From Pseudomonas soli (lineage in GTDB: Bacteria > Pseudomonadota > Gammaproteobacteria > Pseudomonadales > Pseudomonadaceae), in the NCBI RefSeq assembly GCF_900110655.1, contig NZ_FOEQ01000001.1, positions 153,633 to 217,632 on the forward strand: a stretch of 64,000 nucleotides of DNA, given 5' to 3'. Shown here piece by piece: positions 1 through 9,000 of the stretch; the stretch's first letter is position 1, and every line of letters begins with the position of its first letter. Made by a program: the position numbers and the translations under genes. The notes under the pieces were generated by a model, which was given only the letters and a program-made list of their open reading frames with translations, did no database searches and was not told where the DNA came from.

Positions 1-1
1 G

Positions 2-1279
2 GCGCGCATCGTCTGGATGAACGAGCGCTATGCCCGCCGCTTCGGCCTGGAGGACGCCGCCAGCGCCATCGGCAAACCGTGCGAGACGGTGATCCCCGGT
101 AGCCTGATGCGCGAGGTGGTGAGCAACGGCAAGCCGATCCTGCTGGACATGCTCGACACGCCGAACGAACCGCTGGTGGTGATGCGCCTGCCGATCCACG
201 ACGACCAGGGCGCGCTGATCGGCGCCATCGGCTTCGCCCTGTTCGACGAGCTGCGCAGCCTGTCGCCGCTGCTCAAGCGCTACGCCAGCATGCAGCAGGA
301 GCTGGCCTCGACCCGCTCGCAGCTGCGCGCGCGCCAGGCCCGCTACAGCTTCGCCCAGTTCGTCGGCAGCAGCCCCGCCTGCCTCGAGGCCAAGCGCCGC
401 GCCCGGCGTGGGGCCGGCAGCGACTCGCCGGTACTGTTGCTGGGCGAGACCGGCACCGGCAAGGAACTGCTGGCCCATGCCATCCATGCCGCCTCGGCCC
501 GCGCGCACAAGGCCTTTGTCAGCATCAACAGCGCGGCGATCCCCGAAGCGTTGCTCGAAGCCGAGTTCTTCGGCACCGCCCCAGGCGCCTTCACCGGCGC
601 CGACCGCAAGGGGCGCAGCGGCAAGCTGCAACTGGCCGAGGGTGGCACGCTGTTCCTCGACGAGATCGGCGACATGCCGCTGACCCTGCAAAGCAAGCTG
701 TTGCGCGTGCTGCAGGAAAAGGAATACGAGCCGGTGGGCAGCAACCAGATGCTGCGCAGCGACGTGCGGATCATCGCCGCTACCTCCATCGACCTGCAGG
801 CGGCCATGGCCCGGGGTGCGTTCCGCGCCGACCTGTACTACCGGCTGAACGTGCTGCCGGTGCAGGTGCCGCCGCTGCGCGAACGCCTGGAGGACCTGCC
901 GGCGCTGTGCGAGGCGATCCTCGCCGAATTGGGCAGCCAGTACGAGCTGGAGGCCGAGGCCCAAGCGTTGTTGCGGCGCCATGCCTGGCCAGGGAATATC
1001 CGTGAGCTGCGCAACGTGCTGGAGCGGGCGACCCTGCTGGCGGACCAGCCGCGACTGGGCGTGCATGACCTGGCGAACGCACTGGGGCCGTTGAGCCCGG
1101 TGGCATTGGCCGCGCCAGCGCTGGATTACCGCCAGGCATGTGCCCAGTTCGAGCGAGGATTGATTGTCGATGCCTTGGCGCGCAGCGCCGGAAATGTGCC
1201 GGAGGCGGCGCAGGCATTGGGCCTGGGACGGTCGACGCTGTACAAGAAAATGGCGGCGCTGGAAATCGAGTCTCAATAA
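2..1279 (+). CDS. Sigma-54-dependent activator, HbcR-like (5' partial)
   Basis: The frame is open to the left edge, so the true start lies outside the window; the first in-window ATG is at 17. What remains is the end of a PAS-like sensor region, a short coiled linker (about residues 80-110 from that ATG), then an AAA+ domain with Walker A GETGTGKE (143-150), the sigma-54-contact motif GAFTGA (190-195) and Walker B LFLDEIGD (212-219). A Fis-type helix-turn-helix ends the protein (GNVPEAAQALGLGRSTLYKK). It stands directly upstream of a GntP-type permease and 3-hydroxybutyrate dehydrogenase, the order known for HbcR of P. aeruginosa. It therefore probably activates 3-hydroxybutyrate catabolism from the sigma-54 promoter at 1484. 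The effector molecule is not visible. Confidence 0.85.
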   Translation, partial: ARIVWMNERYARRFGLEDAASAIGKPCETVIPGSLMREVVSNGKPILLDMLDTPNEPLVVMRLPIHDDQGALIGAIGFALFDELRSLSPLLKRYASMQQELASTRSQLRARQARYSFAQFVGSSPACLEAKRRARRGAGSDSPVLLLGETGTGKELLAHAIHAASARAHKAFVSINSAAIPEALLEAEFFGTAPGAFTGADRKGRSGKLQLAEGGTLFLDEIGDMPLTLQSKLLRVLQEKEYEPVGSNQMLRSDVRIIAATSIDLQAAMARGAFRADLYYRLNVLPVQVPPLRERLEDLPALCEAILAELGSQYELEAEAQALLRRHAWPGNIRELRNVLERATLLADQPRLGVHDLANALGPLSPVALAAPALDYRQACAQFERGLIVDALARSAGNVPEAAQALGLGRSTLYKKMAALEIESQ

Positions 1280-1283
1280 AGAG
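1272..1283. promoter_or_regulatory. Putative activator site 1 (CTCAATAAAGAG)
   Basis: First of three 12-bp boxes of pattern CTCAAwnnAGAG upstream of the sigma-54 promoter. It overlaps the stop codon of the activator gene. Its centre is 20 bp from site 2, about two helical turns, which suits adjacent activator dimers. Role inferred from position and repetition. Confidence 0.5.
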
Positions 1284-1291
1284 ATCACTAC

Positions 1292-1303
1292 CTCTAAATT
1301 GAG
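1292..1303. promoter_or_regulatory. Putative activator site 2 (CTCTAAATTGAG)
   Basis: Reads CTCAATTTAGAG on the minus strand, so it is site 1 with two changes in the centre. It lies about 185 bp upstream of the -24 element, within the usual range for enhancer-like sites of sigma-54 activators. Confidence 0.5.
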
Positions 1304-1325
1304 ACTATTGTGAGGGCTGCGCCCT

Positions 1326-1400
1326 CGATCGCCGGCGAGCCGGCTCCCACAGGGGCGTACCGCGATCAACTGTGAGAGCCGGCTTGCCGGCAATGGGCCG
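1326..1400. repeat. REP element pair (inverted)
   Basis: Two facing copies of a GCCGGC(G/T)AGCCGGCT-type core with flanking CTCCCACAGG / TGTGAG, the usual form of short extragenic palindromes in P. putida-group genomes. The pair sits between activator sites 2 and 3, so it spreads the regulatory region of the permease operon. Confidence 0.7.
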
Positions 1401-1417
1401 CGGCGCGCGCCCACTTT

Positions 1418-1429
1418 CTCAAATCAGAG
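1418..1429. promoter_or_regulatory. Putative activator site 3 (CTCAAATCAGAG)
   Basis: Third copy of the CTCAAwnnAGAG box, about 60 bp upstream of the -24 element and on the promoter side of the REP pair. Same reasoning as for sites 1 and 2. Confidence 0.45.
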
Positions 1430-1483
1430 ACACTGAGCTTCAGGGAAATAATAAAACACAATAAATTCAATGACTTAGTAACT

Positions 1484-1499
1484 TGGCACGATTTCCGCT
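1484..1499 (+). promoter_or_regulatory. Sigma-54 (-24/-12) promoter
   Basis: TGGCACGATTTCCGCT carries the -24 GG (1485-1486) and -12 GC (1497-1498) separated by exactly 10 bases, with the full TGGCACG half. It lies 45 bases upstream of the permease ATG and downstream of a gene for a GAFTGA-containing activator. Transcription should start near 1510. Confidence 0.85.
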
Positions 1500-1544
1500 A
1501 TCTGCATTCCAACCATAAAAACAACAGTTGGAGATCCCCTTAGG

Positions 1545-2936
1545 ATGACCGTGCTCATCGCCCTGGCCGCCCTGGCCCTGCTGATGCTCGCTGCATACCG
1601 CGGCTACAGCGTGATCCTCTTCGCGCCCATCGCCGCCCTCGGCGCGGTGCTGCTCACCGACCCCGCCGCCGTGGCCCCGGCCTTCACCGGGGTGTTCATG
1701 GAGAAAATGGTCGGCTTCATCAAGCTCTACTTCCCGGTGTTCCTGCTAGGCGCGGTGTTCGGCAAGCTGATCGAGCTGTCGGGCTTCTCGCGCTCGATCG
1801 TCGCCGCCGCCATCCGCCTGCTCGGCACCCGCCAGGCCATGCTGGTGATCGTGCTGGTCTGCGCCCTGCTCACCTACGGCGGTGTGTCGCTGTTCGTTGT
1901 GGTGTTCGCGGTATACCCATTCGCCGCCGAGATGTTCCGCCAGAGCGACATCCCCAAGCGGCTGATCCCGGCGACCATCGCCCTGGGCGCGTTCTCCTTC
2001 ACCATGGACGCCCTGCCCGGCACTCCGCAGATCCAGAACATCATCCCCAGCACATTCTTCAACACCACCGCCTGGGCCGCGCCCTGGCTGGGCCTGACCG
2101 GCACATTGTTCGTGTTCAGCGCCGGCATGCTCTACCTGCAACGCCAGCGCAACAAGGCCCAGCGCAAGGGCGAAGGCTATGGCAGCAACCTGCGCAACGA
2201 ACCGGAGACCGCCGACGACATCGCCCTGCCCAATCCCTGGCTGGCCCTGGCGCCGCTGCTTCTGGTAGGCGTGATGAACCTGCTGTTCACCCACTGGATC
2301 CCGCATTGGTACGGCACCAGCCACACCCTGCAACTGCCGGGCATGGCCGCGCCGGTGCAGAGCGACGTGGCCAAGCTCACGGCGATCTGGGCGGTGCAGG
2401 CGGCGTTGCTGGTGGGCATCCTGATGGTGCTGGTGTGCGCCTTCGGCACCATTCGCCAGCGCCTGGCCGAAGGCACCAAGAGCGCGGTGAGCGGCGCCTT
2501 GCTGGCAGCGATGAACACGGCCTCGGAATACGGCTTCGGCGCCGTGATCGCCTCGCTGCCTGGTTTCCTGGTACTGGCCGACGCCCTGCGCGGCATCCCC
2601 AACCCGCTGGTCAACGAAGCCATCACCGTCACCCTGCTTGCCGGCATCACCGGCTCCGCCTCCGGCGGCATGAGCATCGCCCTGGCAGCCATGAGCGACA
2701 GTTTCATCGCCGCCGCCAACGCCGCCAACATCCCGCTGGAGGTGCTGCACCGGGTCGCCGCCATGGCCAGCGGCGGCATGGACACCCTGCCGCACAACGG
2801 CGCGGTGATCACCTTGCTGGCGGTCACCGGGTTGACCCACCGCGAAGCCTACAAGGACATTTTCGGTATTACCCTGATCAAGACCCTGGCCGTGTTCGTG
2901 GTCATCGCCACGTTCTACGCCACCGGCATCGTATGA
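1545..2936 (+). CDS. GntP-family permease, probably 3-hydroxybutyrate uptake
   Basis: The product has 463 residues with about 12 hydrophobic segments and the general look of GntP/short-chain carboxylate permeases (TFTMDALPGTPQIQN-like loop near 147-160, a glycine/serine-rich GSASGGMSIA loop near 370). The start has a GGAG box 11 bases upstream. It is first in an operon with a 3-hydroxybutyrate dehydrogenase (11 bp gap), behind a sigma-54 promoter. The substrate assignment to D-3-hydroxybutyrate rests on this context and on the known PA2003-PA2005 gene order, not on transporter residues. Inner membrane. Confidence 0.8.
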   Translation: MTVLIALAALALLMLAAYRGYSVILFAPIAALGAVLLTDPAAVAPAFTGVFMEKMVGFIKLYFPVFLLGAVFGKLIELSGFSRSIVAAAIRLLGTRQAMLVIVLVCALLTYGGVSLFVVVFAVYPFAAEMFRQSDIPKRLIPATIALGAFSFTMDALPGTPQIQNIIPSTFFNTTAWAAPWLGLTGTLFVFSAGMLYLQRQRNKAQRKGEGYGSNLRNEPETADDIALPNPWLALAPLLLVGVMNLLFTHWIPHWYGTSHTLQLPGMAAPVQSDVAKLTAIWAVQAALLVGILMVLVCAFGTIRQRLAEGTKSAVSGALLAAMNTASEYGFGAVIASLPGFLVLADALRGIPNPLVNEAITVTLLAGITGSASGGMSIALAAMSDSFIAAANAANIPLEVLHRVAAMASGGMDTLPHNGAVITLLAVTGLTHREAYKDIFGITLIKTLAVFVVIATFYATGIV

Positions 2937-2947
2937 AGGAGAAAGGC

Positions 2948-3718
2948 ATGACGCTCAAAGGCAAGACCGCACTGGTCACCGGTTCCACCAGCGGCATCGG
3001 CTTGGGAATAGCCCAAGTGCTGGCCGAGGCCGGCGCCGATATCCTGCTCAACGGTTTCGGCGACCCGGCCGCGGCCATCGCCGAGATCAGGCGGTTCGGG
3101 GTCAAGGTCGCCCATCATCCGGCCGATCTGTCCGACGTCGCACAAATCGAGCAAATGTTCGCCCTGGCCGAGCGCGAGTTCGGCGCGGTCGACATCCTCG
3201 TCAACAATGCCGGCATCCAGCATGTGGCACCGGTCGAGCAGTTTCCGGTGGAGGCCTGGGACAAGATCATCGCCCTGAACCTCTCGGCGGTGTTCCATGG
3301 CAGCCGCCTGGTGTTGCCAGGCATGCGCGCGCGCGGCTGGGGGCGGATCGTCAATATCGCCTCGGTGCACGGCCTGGTCGGTTCCACCGGCAAGGCCGCC
3401 TACGTGGCCGCCAAGCATGGCGTGGTCGGCCTGACCAAGGTGATCGGCCTGGAGACCGCCACCAGCAACGTCACCTGCAACGCCATCTGCCCGGGGTGGG
3501 TACTGACGCCGCTGGTGCAGAAGCAGATTGACGACCGCGCCGCCGGCGGTGGCGATGCACAGCAGGCGCAACACGACCTGCTGGCCGAGAAGCAGCCCTC
3601 CCTCGCCTTCGTCACCCCTCGCCACCTCGGCGAACTGGTGCTGTTCCTGTGCAGCGAGGCCGGCAGCCAGGTCCGTGGCGCCGCCTGGAACGTCGATGGC
3701 GGTTGGCTCGCCCAGTAA
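2948..3718 (+). CDS. bdhA: D-3-hydroxybutyrate dehydrogenase (SDR)
   Basis: A 256-residue classical short-chain dehydrogenase. The NAD-binding motif TGSTSGIG is at 11-18, NNAG at 86-89, the catalytic Ser139, and YVAAK with Tyr152 and Lys156. The QHVAPVEQFP stretch and the late LLAEKQPSLAFV segment are typical of 3-hydroxybutyrate dehydrogenases. It oxidises D-3-hydroxybutyrate to acetoacetate with NAD+ in the cytoplasm. The frame is open far upstream inside the permease gene, but the ATG at 2948, with GAAGGAGA just before it, is the sensible start. The acetoacetyl-CoA synthetase gene downstream would use its product. Confidence 0.9.
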   Translation: MTLKGKTALVTGSTSGIGLGIAQVLAEAGADILLNGFGDPAAAIAEIRRFGVKVAHHPADLSDVAQIEQMFALAEREFGAVDILVNNAGIQHVAPVEQFPVEAWDKIIALNLSAVFHGSRLVLPGMRARGWGRIVNIASVHGLVGSTGKAAYVAAKHGVVGLTKVIGLETATSNVTCNAICPGWVLTPLVQKQIDDRAAGGGDAQQAQHDLLAEKQPSLAFVTPRHLGELVLFLCSEAGSQVRGAAWNVDGGWLAQ

Positions 3719-3738
3719 AGGCTAGAGTGGAACAAGAC

Positions 3739-3776
3739 AAGCCCGTTCCTGTAGCGGAGCGGGCTCGCACCGCGAC
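3739..3776. repeat. REP element
   Basis: A single REP-like palindrome (AGCCCGTTCCTGTAGCGGAGCGGGCT) between the dehydrogenase and acetoacetyl-CoA synthetase genes. The arms AGCCCG/CGGGCT can pair. It may weaken read-through between the two genes. Confidence 0.6.
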
Positions 3777-3806
3777 AAGACTCTCAGCCCTGACCGAGAC
3801 TTCCGC

Positions 3807-5756
3807 ATGAACGACGTACTCTGGCGCCCCACCACCACCCAGATCGAAGCCAGCCGGATGGACGCCTTCCGTCGTCGCGTCAACCGGCGTTTCAACCTTC
3901 AGCTCGACGACTACGCCGCCCTGCACCGCTGGAGCATCGAGCAGCGCCCGCAGTTCTGGCAGACCCTCGCCGAGTACTTCCATGTGCAGTGGCACACGCC
4001 GCCATCGAGCATCCTCGAGGAAGGCGAACACATGGCCGACGCGCGCTGGTTCCGCGGCGCCACCCTGAATTTCGCCGAACACCTGCTGCAGCGCCGCGAT
4101 GACCGTCCGGCCGTGGTGGCCGTGCGCGAGGACGGCGGCCGCCACAGCCTCACCCACAATCAACTGGCCGCGCAGGTCGCCGGCTTGCAGCAGGCTTTTC
4201 GCCAGGCCGGCATCGCGCCGGGCGATCGTATCGCCGCGGTCATGCCCAACACCTGGGAAACCCTGGTGGCCATGCTCGCCGCCACCAGCCTCGGCGCGGT
4301 CTGGTCCAGCTGCTCGCCGGACTTTGGCAGCCACGGCATCATCGACCGCTTCGGCCAGATCGCCCCTCGGCTGCTGGTGGTTTGCGCCGGTTATCAATAT
4401 GCCGGCAAGGTCATCGACCAGGTGGAGAAGATCAACCAGGTCGTGGCCCAGCTACCGAGCATCGAGCAGTTGCTGGTGGTGCCGCATACCCGGCCGCAGA
4501 CCCGCGCCGATGAGTTCACCGGCAAGCCGACGACCCTGTGGGCCGATTACTTTACGCCCGGCGGGACGCCGACCTTCACCGCGCAGCCCTTCGATCATCC
4601 GCTGTATATCCTGTATTCCAGCGGCACCACCGGCGTGCCCAAGTGCATCGTCCACCGCGCTGGCGGCGTGCTGTTGCAGCACCTCAAGGAACACGGCCTG
4701 CACAACGACCTCAAGGCCGACGATGTGCTGTTCTACTACACCACCTGTGGCTGGATGATGTGGAACTGGCTGGCCAGCGGACTGGCGGTCGGCGCTACCC
4801 TGGTGCTGTATGACGGCTCGCCGCTTCACCCCGGGCCCGAGCGTTTGCTCGACCTGATCGATGCCGAAGGCATCCGCGCCTTCGGCACCAGCCCCAAGTA
4901 CCTCGCCGCCCTGGAGCAGGCCGCTGTGGAGCCGGCGAAATCCCATGGCCTGGGCAGCCTGCGCCTGATCCTCTGCACCGGCTCGCCGTTGTCGCCCCAC
5001 AGCTACGACTATGTCTACGCCAAGATAAAGGCCGACGTGTGCCTGGCCTCGATGTCCGGTGGCACCGATATCGTCGCCTGCTTCGTGGCCGGCAACCCGC
5101 TGCTGCCGGTGCGTCGTGGCGAGATCTCCGGCAAGGGCCTGGGCATGGCGGTGGAAGTCTGGGATGAACAACGCCAGCCGGTCAGCGGCGCGAAAGGCGA
5201 GCTGGTCTGCATCCATCCCTTCCCCTCGATGCCGCTCGGCTTCTGGGGCGACGCTGACGGCCAGCGCTACCGTGACGCCTACTTCAGCCAGTTCGAAGGT
5301 GTCTGGTGCCAGGGCGACTACGCCGAGCAGGTGCCTGGCAGCGGGCTGATCATCCATGGCCGCTCCGACGCCGTGCTCAATCCCGGCGGCGTGCGTATCG
5401 GCACCGCCGAAATCTACCGCCAGGTGGAAAAGGTCGAGGAGGTACTGGAGAGCGTGGCCATCGGCCAGGACTGGAATAACGATGTGCGCGTGGTGCTGTT
5501 CGTGCGCCTGCGCGACGGTCTGCAGCTCGACGAGGCGCTCAGCCTGCATATCCGCCAGGTTATTCGCCAGTTCACCACGCCGCGCCATGTGCCGGCGGTG
5601 ATCGTCCAGGTCAGCGACATCCCGCGCACCCTCAGCGGCAAGCTGGTGGAGCTGGCGATCCGCGACGTGGTGCATGGCCGGCCGGTGAAGAACACCGACG
5701 CGCTGGCCAACCCCGAGGCGCTGGAGCAGTTCCGCGACCGCCCGGCGTTACGCTGA
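3807..5756 (+). CDS. Acetoacetyl-CoA synthetase (acetoacetate-CoA ligase)
   Basis: The product has 649 residues, the usual size for acetoacetate-CoA ligases of the ANL superfamily. Visible motifs are the P-loop YSSGTTGVPK (about 270-279), SGGTDIVACF (about 416-425), the hinge region GRSDAVLNPGGVRIGTAEIY (about 517-536) and the late SGKLVE with the adenylation lysine (about 610). It converts acetoacetate, ATP and CoA to acetoacetyl-CoA in the cytoplasm, finishing the path from 3-hydroxybutyrate that starts with the two genes upstream. An 88-bp gap containing a REP separates it from the dehydrogenase gene, so it may also have its own promoter. A strong terminator follows immediately. Confidence 0.9.
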   Translation: MNDVLWRPTTTQIEASRMDAFRRRVNRRFNLQLDDYAALHRWSIEQRPQFWQTLAEYFHVQWHTPPSSILEEGEHMADARWFRGATLNFAEHLLQRRDDRPAVVAVREDGGRHSLTHNQLAAQVAGLQQAFRQAGIAPGDRIAAVMPNTWETLVAMLAATSLGAVWSSCSPDFGSHGIIDRFGQIAPRLLVVCAGYQYAGKVIDQVEKINQVVAQLPSIEQLLVVPHTRPQTRADEFTGKPTTLWADYFTPGGTPTFTAQPFDHPLYILYSSGTTGVPKCIVHRAGGVLLQHLKEHGLHNDLKADDVLFYYTTCGWMMWNWLASGLAVGATLVLYDGSPLHPGPERLLDLIDAEGIRAFGTSPKYLAALEQAAVEPAKSHGLGSLRLILCTGSPLSPHSYDYVYAKIKADVCLASMSGGTDIVACFVAGNPLLPVRRGEISGKGLGMAVEVWDEQRQPVSGAKGELVCIHPFPSMPLGFWGDADGQRYRDAYFSQFEGVWCQGDYAEQVPGSGLIIHGRSDAVLNPGGVRIGTAEIYRQVEKVEEVLESVAIGQDWNNDVRVVLFVRLRDGLQLDEALSLHIRQVIRQFTTPRHVPAVIVQVSDIPRTLSGKLVELAIRDVVHGRPVKNTDALANPEALEQFRDRPALR

Positions 5757-5786
5757 GGGCGACATCAGGCATAATGTCGCCCTTTT
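5757..5786 (+). terminator. Rho-independent terminator of the 3-hydroxybutyrate genes
   Basis: Perfect 9-bp stem GGGCGACAT / ATGTCGCCC with an 8-base loop, followed by TTTT. It begins directly after the stop of the acetoacetyl-CoA synthetase gene. Confidence 0.85.
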
Positions 5787-5808
5787 GCCCCGAAGCACAG
5801 GTAACCCG

Positions 5809-6084
5809 ATGAAAGCCCAAGCCCGCCACATCCTGGTCAAGACCGCTGACGAAGCCGAAAAGCTCAAGCAGCGCATCGCCAACGGCGAGGCTTTCGACGT
5901 GCTGGCGAAGAAATTTTCCACCTGCCCGTCCGGCAAGCGCGGCGGCGACCTGGGTGAAATACGTCCGGGGCAGATGGTCGGCGCCATCGACCAGGTGATC
6001 TTCAAGAAGCCCCTGCGGGTGGTACACGGACCGATCAAGAGCAAGTTCGGCTATCACCTGGTGCAAACGTTCTATCGCGACTGA
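5809..6084 (+). CDS. Parvulin-type peptidyl-prolyl isomerase
   Basis: A 91-residue stand-alone parvulin, like cytoplasmic PpiC of E. coli (93 residues). It shows the fold markers HILVK near the N-terminus, [14 protein letters not shown] in the middle and FGYHLVQ at the end. There is no signal peptide, so it acts in the cytoplasm on prolyl bonds. The ATG at 5809 gives the family-typical start [10 protein letters not shown]; an upstream start at 5785 would fall inside the terminator. Its last 13 bases overlap the end of the convergent chemoreceptor gene. Confidence 0.85.
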   Translation: MKAQARHILVKTADEAEKLKQRIANGEAFDVLAKKFSTCPSGKRGGDLGEIRPGQMVGAIDQVIFKKPLRVVHGPIKSKFGYHLVQTFYRD

Positions 6085-7208
6085 GCCTCGCTCTCGCGCC
6101 GTCTCTGCAACAACGCAGGCGATTGCTCGCCACTGGCGACCACGCGCTCCAAACCCTCCTGCACGGCAAGGCTGGCACTTTCCATCTCGGCCACCGCCTT
6201 GAGCATTGCTGCGGTATCGCCGCTGGCATGGGCATCGATGGCGTCGAATGCGCAGCGGTGCACGGCGGCATGGGGCGCGTCGATATCCTTGTACCCGGCA
6301 AGATGCGCATAGTGCAGCGCCCCGTCCCCCTCGCGATACCACTTGCCCAGACGGCAGTGGGTATGGTCGGTAAAGTCCGAGCCGCGCTCTTGCGAGACGC
6401 CGAACAACACCTTGTAGACGCGGAACTTGTAGATCAGGTGATCGAGCTTGGCCAGCTCGCAGAAGCTGCGCAGCGCCGACACCGATGCCGATCCTTCGGC
6501 CACCGTCGACATGTCGAGCAACTGGCGCATGGTACTGGCCGCGGACTGGCCGACCCCGCTGTATGACGACGAATGCTCGGCCAGGCTGGCGATATGTCCT
6601 CGGCTTTGCGCACTGTCGGCCCGAATGGCCGAGACCAGCGTGCCGATCTCGGCGGTGGCGTCGGCTGTGCGCCTGGCCAGGGTCCTGACCTCATCGGCCA
6701 CCACGGCAAAGCCGCGCCCGGCATCGCCCGCCCGCGCCGCCTCGATGGCCGCGTTCAGGGCCAGCAGGTTGGTCTGGTCTGCCACCTCGCGGATGATCTC
6801 CAGCACACCGCCAACCTGCTGGGCCTGATGATCGAGCCTGCCGACCTTCTCCGACGCCTCGCCGGAGGCATCGGCCAGCTGCTCGAGGTTGGTCGCGATG
6901 GCATCGATGCTGGCCTGGTTGCTGCTGGCAATGCCCTGGATGCGGATGGCGTACTGTCTTTCCTGCTCCATGCTGTGGGCGAGGCTGGCGAACGACGTCT
7001 GGGTCATTTCCAGGGAATGCGAGAACGCCGAGAGGTTGCCGGCCAGGTGCCCGAGCACCTGGTTCTCTCGCGCCAGTTCCTCAGCCCTTGATTCCGCCTC
7101 GCGGACGCGCTGCTCAGATGCCGCCAACTGTGAACGGGAATGCTCCAGGGCGACGTTCAGCTCCTTGATCCGCGGGTCTTGCCGACCTGCCTTGCTCCAC
7201 CACTTCAC
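6072..7208 (-). CDS. Soluble methyl-accepting chemotaxis protein with CZB domain
   Basis: The product has 378 residues and no transmembrane segment. A coiled coil comes first, then a short methyl-accepting signalling region with the hairpin tip [20 protein letters not shown], and finally a C-terminal chemoreceptor zinc-binding (CZB) domain. That domain shows the expected His/Cys pattern: H in [13 protein letters not shown] in CRLGKWY, then two later His positions. CZB receptors bind zinc and can sense zinc or hypochlorous acid. GTG at 7208 was chosen because GGGAG lies 6 bases upstream; a longer frame from 7232 is possible. No che genes are near, so it is an orphan receptor that joins existing arrays. 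Confidence 0.85.
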   Translation of the reverse strand: MKWWSKAGRQDPRIKELNVALEHSRSQLAASEQRVREAESRAEELARENQVLGHLAGNLSAFSHSLEMTQTSFASLAHSMEQERQYAIRIQGIASSNQASIDAIATNLEQLADASGEASEKVGRLDHQAQQVGGVLEIIREVADQTNLLALNAAIEAARAGDAGRGFAVVADEVRTLARRTADATAEIGTLVSAIRADSAQSRGHIASLAEHSSSYSGVGQSAASTMRQLLDMSTVAEGSASVSALRSFCELAKLDHLIYKFRVYKVLFGVSQERGSDFTDHTHCRLGKWYREGDGALHYAHLAGYKDIDAPHAAVHRCAFDAIDAHASGDTAAMLKAVAEMESASLAVQEGLERVVASGEQSPALLQRRRESEAQSR

Positions 7209-7329
7209 ACCACGCTCCCGGGATAGACCCACCGCTTGTCACCCGGCGAAAAAGCTCCGGGCAGAAACATGGAAAGGTCTCAGCAAGCGCAAAGCGCGGC
7301 AATACTCAGCTGCGATGGAAAACAGCGGA

Positions 7330-7953
7330 TCAGCGACGGGCCGCCAGCAGGCCAAGCCCCGCGCACCCCAGCAGCGAGGCGCTGACCCGGTTGAACATGC
7401 GCCGTGGCCCGGGCCGTGCGAACCAGCGCTGCAGGTACGCGCCAAGCCCGGCATAGATGGCGATGGCCGCCCACTCCAGCAACAGGAACAGCACGCCCAG
7501 GCGCAGGAACTGTTCACTGACCGGGGTGGCGCTGCCCACGGTGACGAACTGCGGCAGGAACGCGGTGAAGATGAGTATTGCCTTCGGATTGCCCGCCGCG
7601 ACCCAGAACTCCTGGCGCGCCAGTTTCCAGGTGCCGCGAGGTTGCTCGCCGACCAGCGCCGCCTCGCCGACCGGTGCCCGCCACAGCTGCCAGGCGATAT
7701 AGAACAGGTAACCCGCGCCCAGCACCTTGATCGCCAGGAACAGGTACTCGCTGGTGTGCAGCACCACGGCCAGGCCCATCGCGGCCAGGGCGATCATGCC
7801 GCTGAAGGCGAGCAGGCGCCCGGCACCGGCCACACAAGCGGTGCGCAGGCCATAGCGGCTGGCATTGTGCAGGGACAGCAGGTTGTTGGGGCCCGGCGCC
7901 ATGTTCAGGGCGAAACAGGCGGGGATGAACAGCAGCAGGCTCGACAGGTCCAT
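7330..7953 (-). CDS. LysE/RhtB-family amino-acid exporter
   Basis: The product has 207 residues with about six hydrophobic segments. The family signature near the N-terminus is present as NMAPGPNNLLSL, and NPKAILIFTAFLPQF lies in the middle. ATG at 7953 gives the standard N-terminus MDLSSLLLFIP; the frame continues upstream without need. It is transcribed away from the AraC-family regulator at 8089, which suggests control by that regulator. Inner-membrane exporter of amino acids or similar small metabolites; the substrate cannot be read. Confidence 0.85.
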   Translation of the reverse strand: MDLSSLLLFIPACFALNMAPGPNNLLSLHNASRYGLRTACVAGAGRLLAFSGMIALAAMGLAVVLHTSEYLFLAIKVLGAGYLFYIAWQLWRAPVGEAALVGEQPRGTWKLARQEFWVAAGNPKAILIFTAFLPQFVTVGSATPVSEQFLRLGVLFLLLEWAAIAIYAGLGAYLQRWFARPGPRRMFNRVSASLLGCAGLGLLAARR

Positions 7954-8088
7954 TCTTGTTCTCCAGCAGGGACCGGTGCAGCGTCGCGCCTGGCGGGCAG
8001 ACCCGTCAAGCACAGTGGCGCGGCAAATGGCCGTAACAGCGACCAGGCGCTAGACTGGCGCCCTCCGTCCGTCTCAAGGCACCTCGCC

Positions 8089-8907
8089 ATGACCCGCCCG
8101 AGCTGCGAAATCTGGTACGACCCGGCAATGCCGTACGTCGAGAGCCGCCGCGCTTGCCATAGCCGCGCCTGCTACAAGGCTCATAGCCATCCCAGCTTTT
8201 CCATCGGCGCAGTGGATGCCGGCAGCAGCCGCTTCACCGGCGCCGCCAGCGGTGAGGAGCGCTTGACGCCGGGTACCCTGGTGTTCGTGCCGGCGCAGCG
8301 GGTGCATGCCTGCAACCCGCAACCGGGTCAGGCCTGGAGTTACCAGATGCTGCACCTGGATGCCGAGTGGCTGCGTCAGCTACGCCTCGAATCCGGCGTT
8401 GCCGCAGGCGAGCCCGGTGCCGTGGCCCGGGTCACTCGCTCACAGGCGCTGTACCTGCAGTTCTGCGCGCTGAACAGGTTGCTGTTTTCACCGGCGGCAA
8501 CCTTCGAGAAAGAGGCTGCGTTGGTGGCCTTCATCGGCGAACATGATTTCTCCATGCACCCGGCCTTGCTGGCGGCGCCACCATTGCCGCCGTCGACACT
8601 GCGCGAACTGTTGGACCACGCACAGGAGCAGGACCTGGCCGAACTGAGCCTGGAGCGCCTGGCGCGCCAAGCCGGCATGGGGCGCTACCAGTTAATACGG
8701 GCGTTCAGCGTCGCTACCGGCATGACCCCTCACGCCTGCCTGCTCAACGCGCGGGTGAACAAAGCCCGGAGTCTGTTGCGCCAGGGCCAGGCGCTCGCGG
8801 AGGTGGCCTATAACTTGGGCTTTGCCGACCAGAGCCACTTCCAGCGGGTGTTCAAGGCGCATGTCGGGGTGGCGCCTGGGGCCTACCGGGCGGCACTGAA
8901 GCACTGA
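8089..8907 (+). CDS. AraC-family regulator with cupin-type sensor
   Basis: A 272-residue regulator. The N-terminal cupin-like sensor has AHSHPSFSIGAV, as in AraC regulators that control LysE exporters. The C-terminal part has two helix-turn-helix units, LSLERLARQAGMGRYQLIRAF and LAEVAYNLGFADQSHFQRVF. The frame is open far upstream, but ATG at 8089 gives the natural start. It lies between two LysE genes, one divergent (7330-7953) and one downstream on the same strand (9001-9621), and probably controls one or both. A clear paralogue sits at 44101-44877. Confidence 0.85.
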   Translation: MTRPSCEIWYDPAMPYVESRRACHSRACYKAHSHPSFSIGAVDAGSSRFTGAASGEERLTPGTLVFVPAQRVHACNPQPGQAWSYQMLHLDAEWLRQLRLESGVAAGEPGAVARVTRSQALYLQFCALNRLLFSPAATFEKEAALVAFIGEHDFSMHPALLAAPPLPPSTLRELLDHAQEQDLAELSLERLARQAGMGRYQLIRAFSVATGMTPHACLLNARVNKARSLLRQGQALAEVAYNLGFADQSHFQRVFKAHVGVAPGAYRAALKH

Positions 8908-9000
8908 CATCACCGCACAGCGGCCCCCTGCAATAATCTTCAATACTCCACCCATCACCAGCAACAGACTGCGGCTACCTCCACCAGGAAGCCCGCCCCC

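Noticed and set aside
1746..2840. Long minus-strand frame opposite the permease gene
   Set aside because: His/Gly/Gln-rich translation of the antisense of a GC-rich gene; no ribosome-binding site, no family pattern. It is a shadow of the real gene.
4452..5675. 407-codon minus-strand frame opposite acetoacetyl-CoA synthetase
   Set aside because: Low-complexity antisense frame with no domain; the plus-strand gene has all catalytic motifs.
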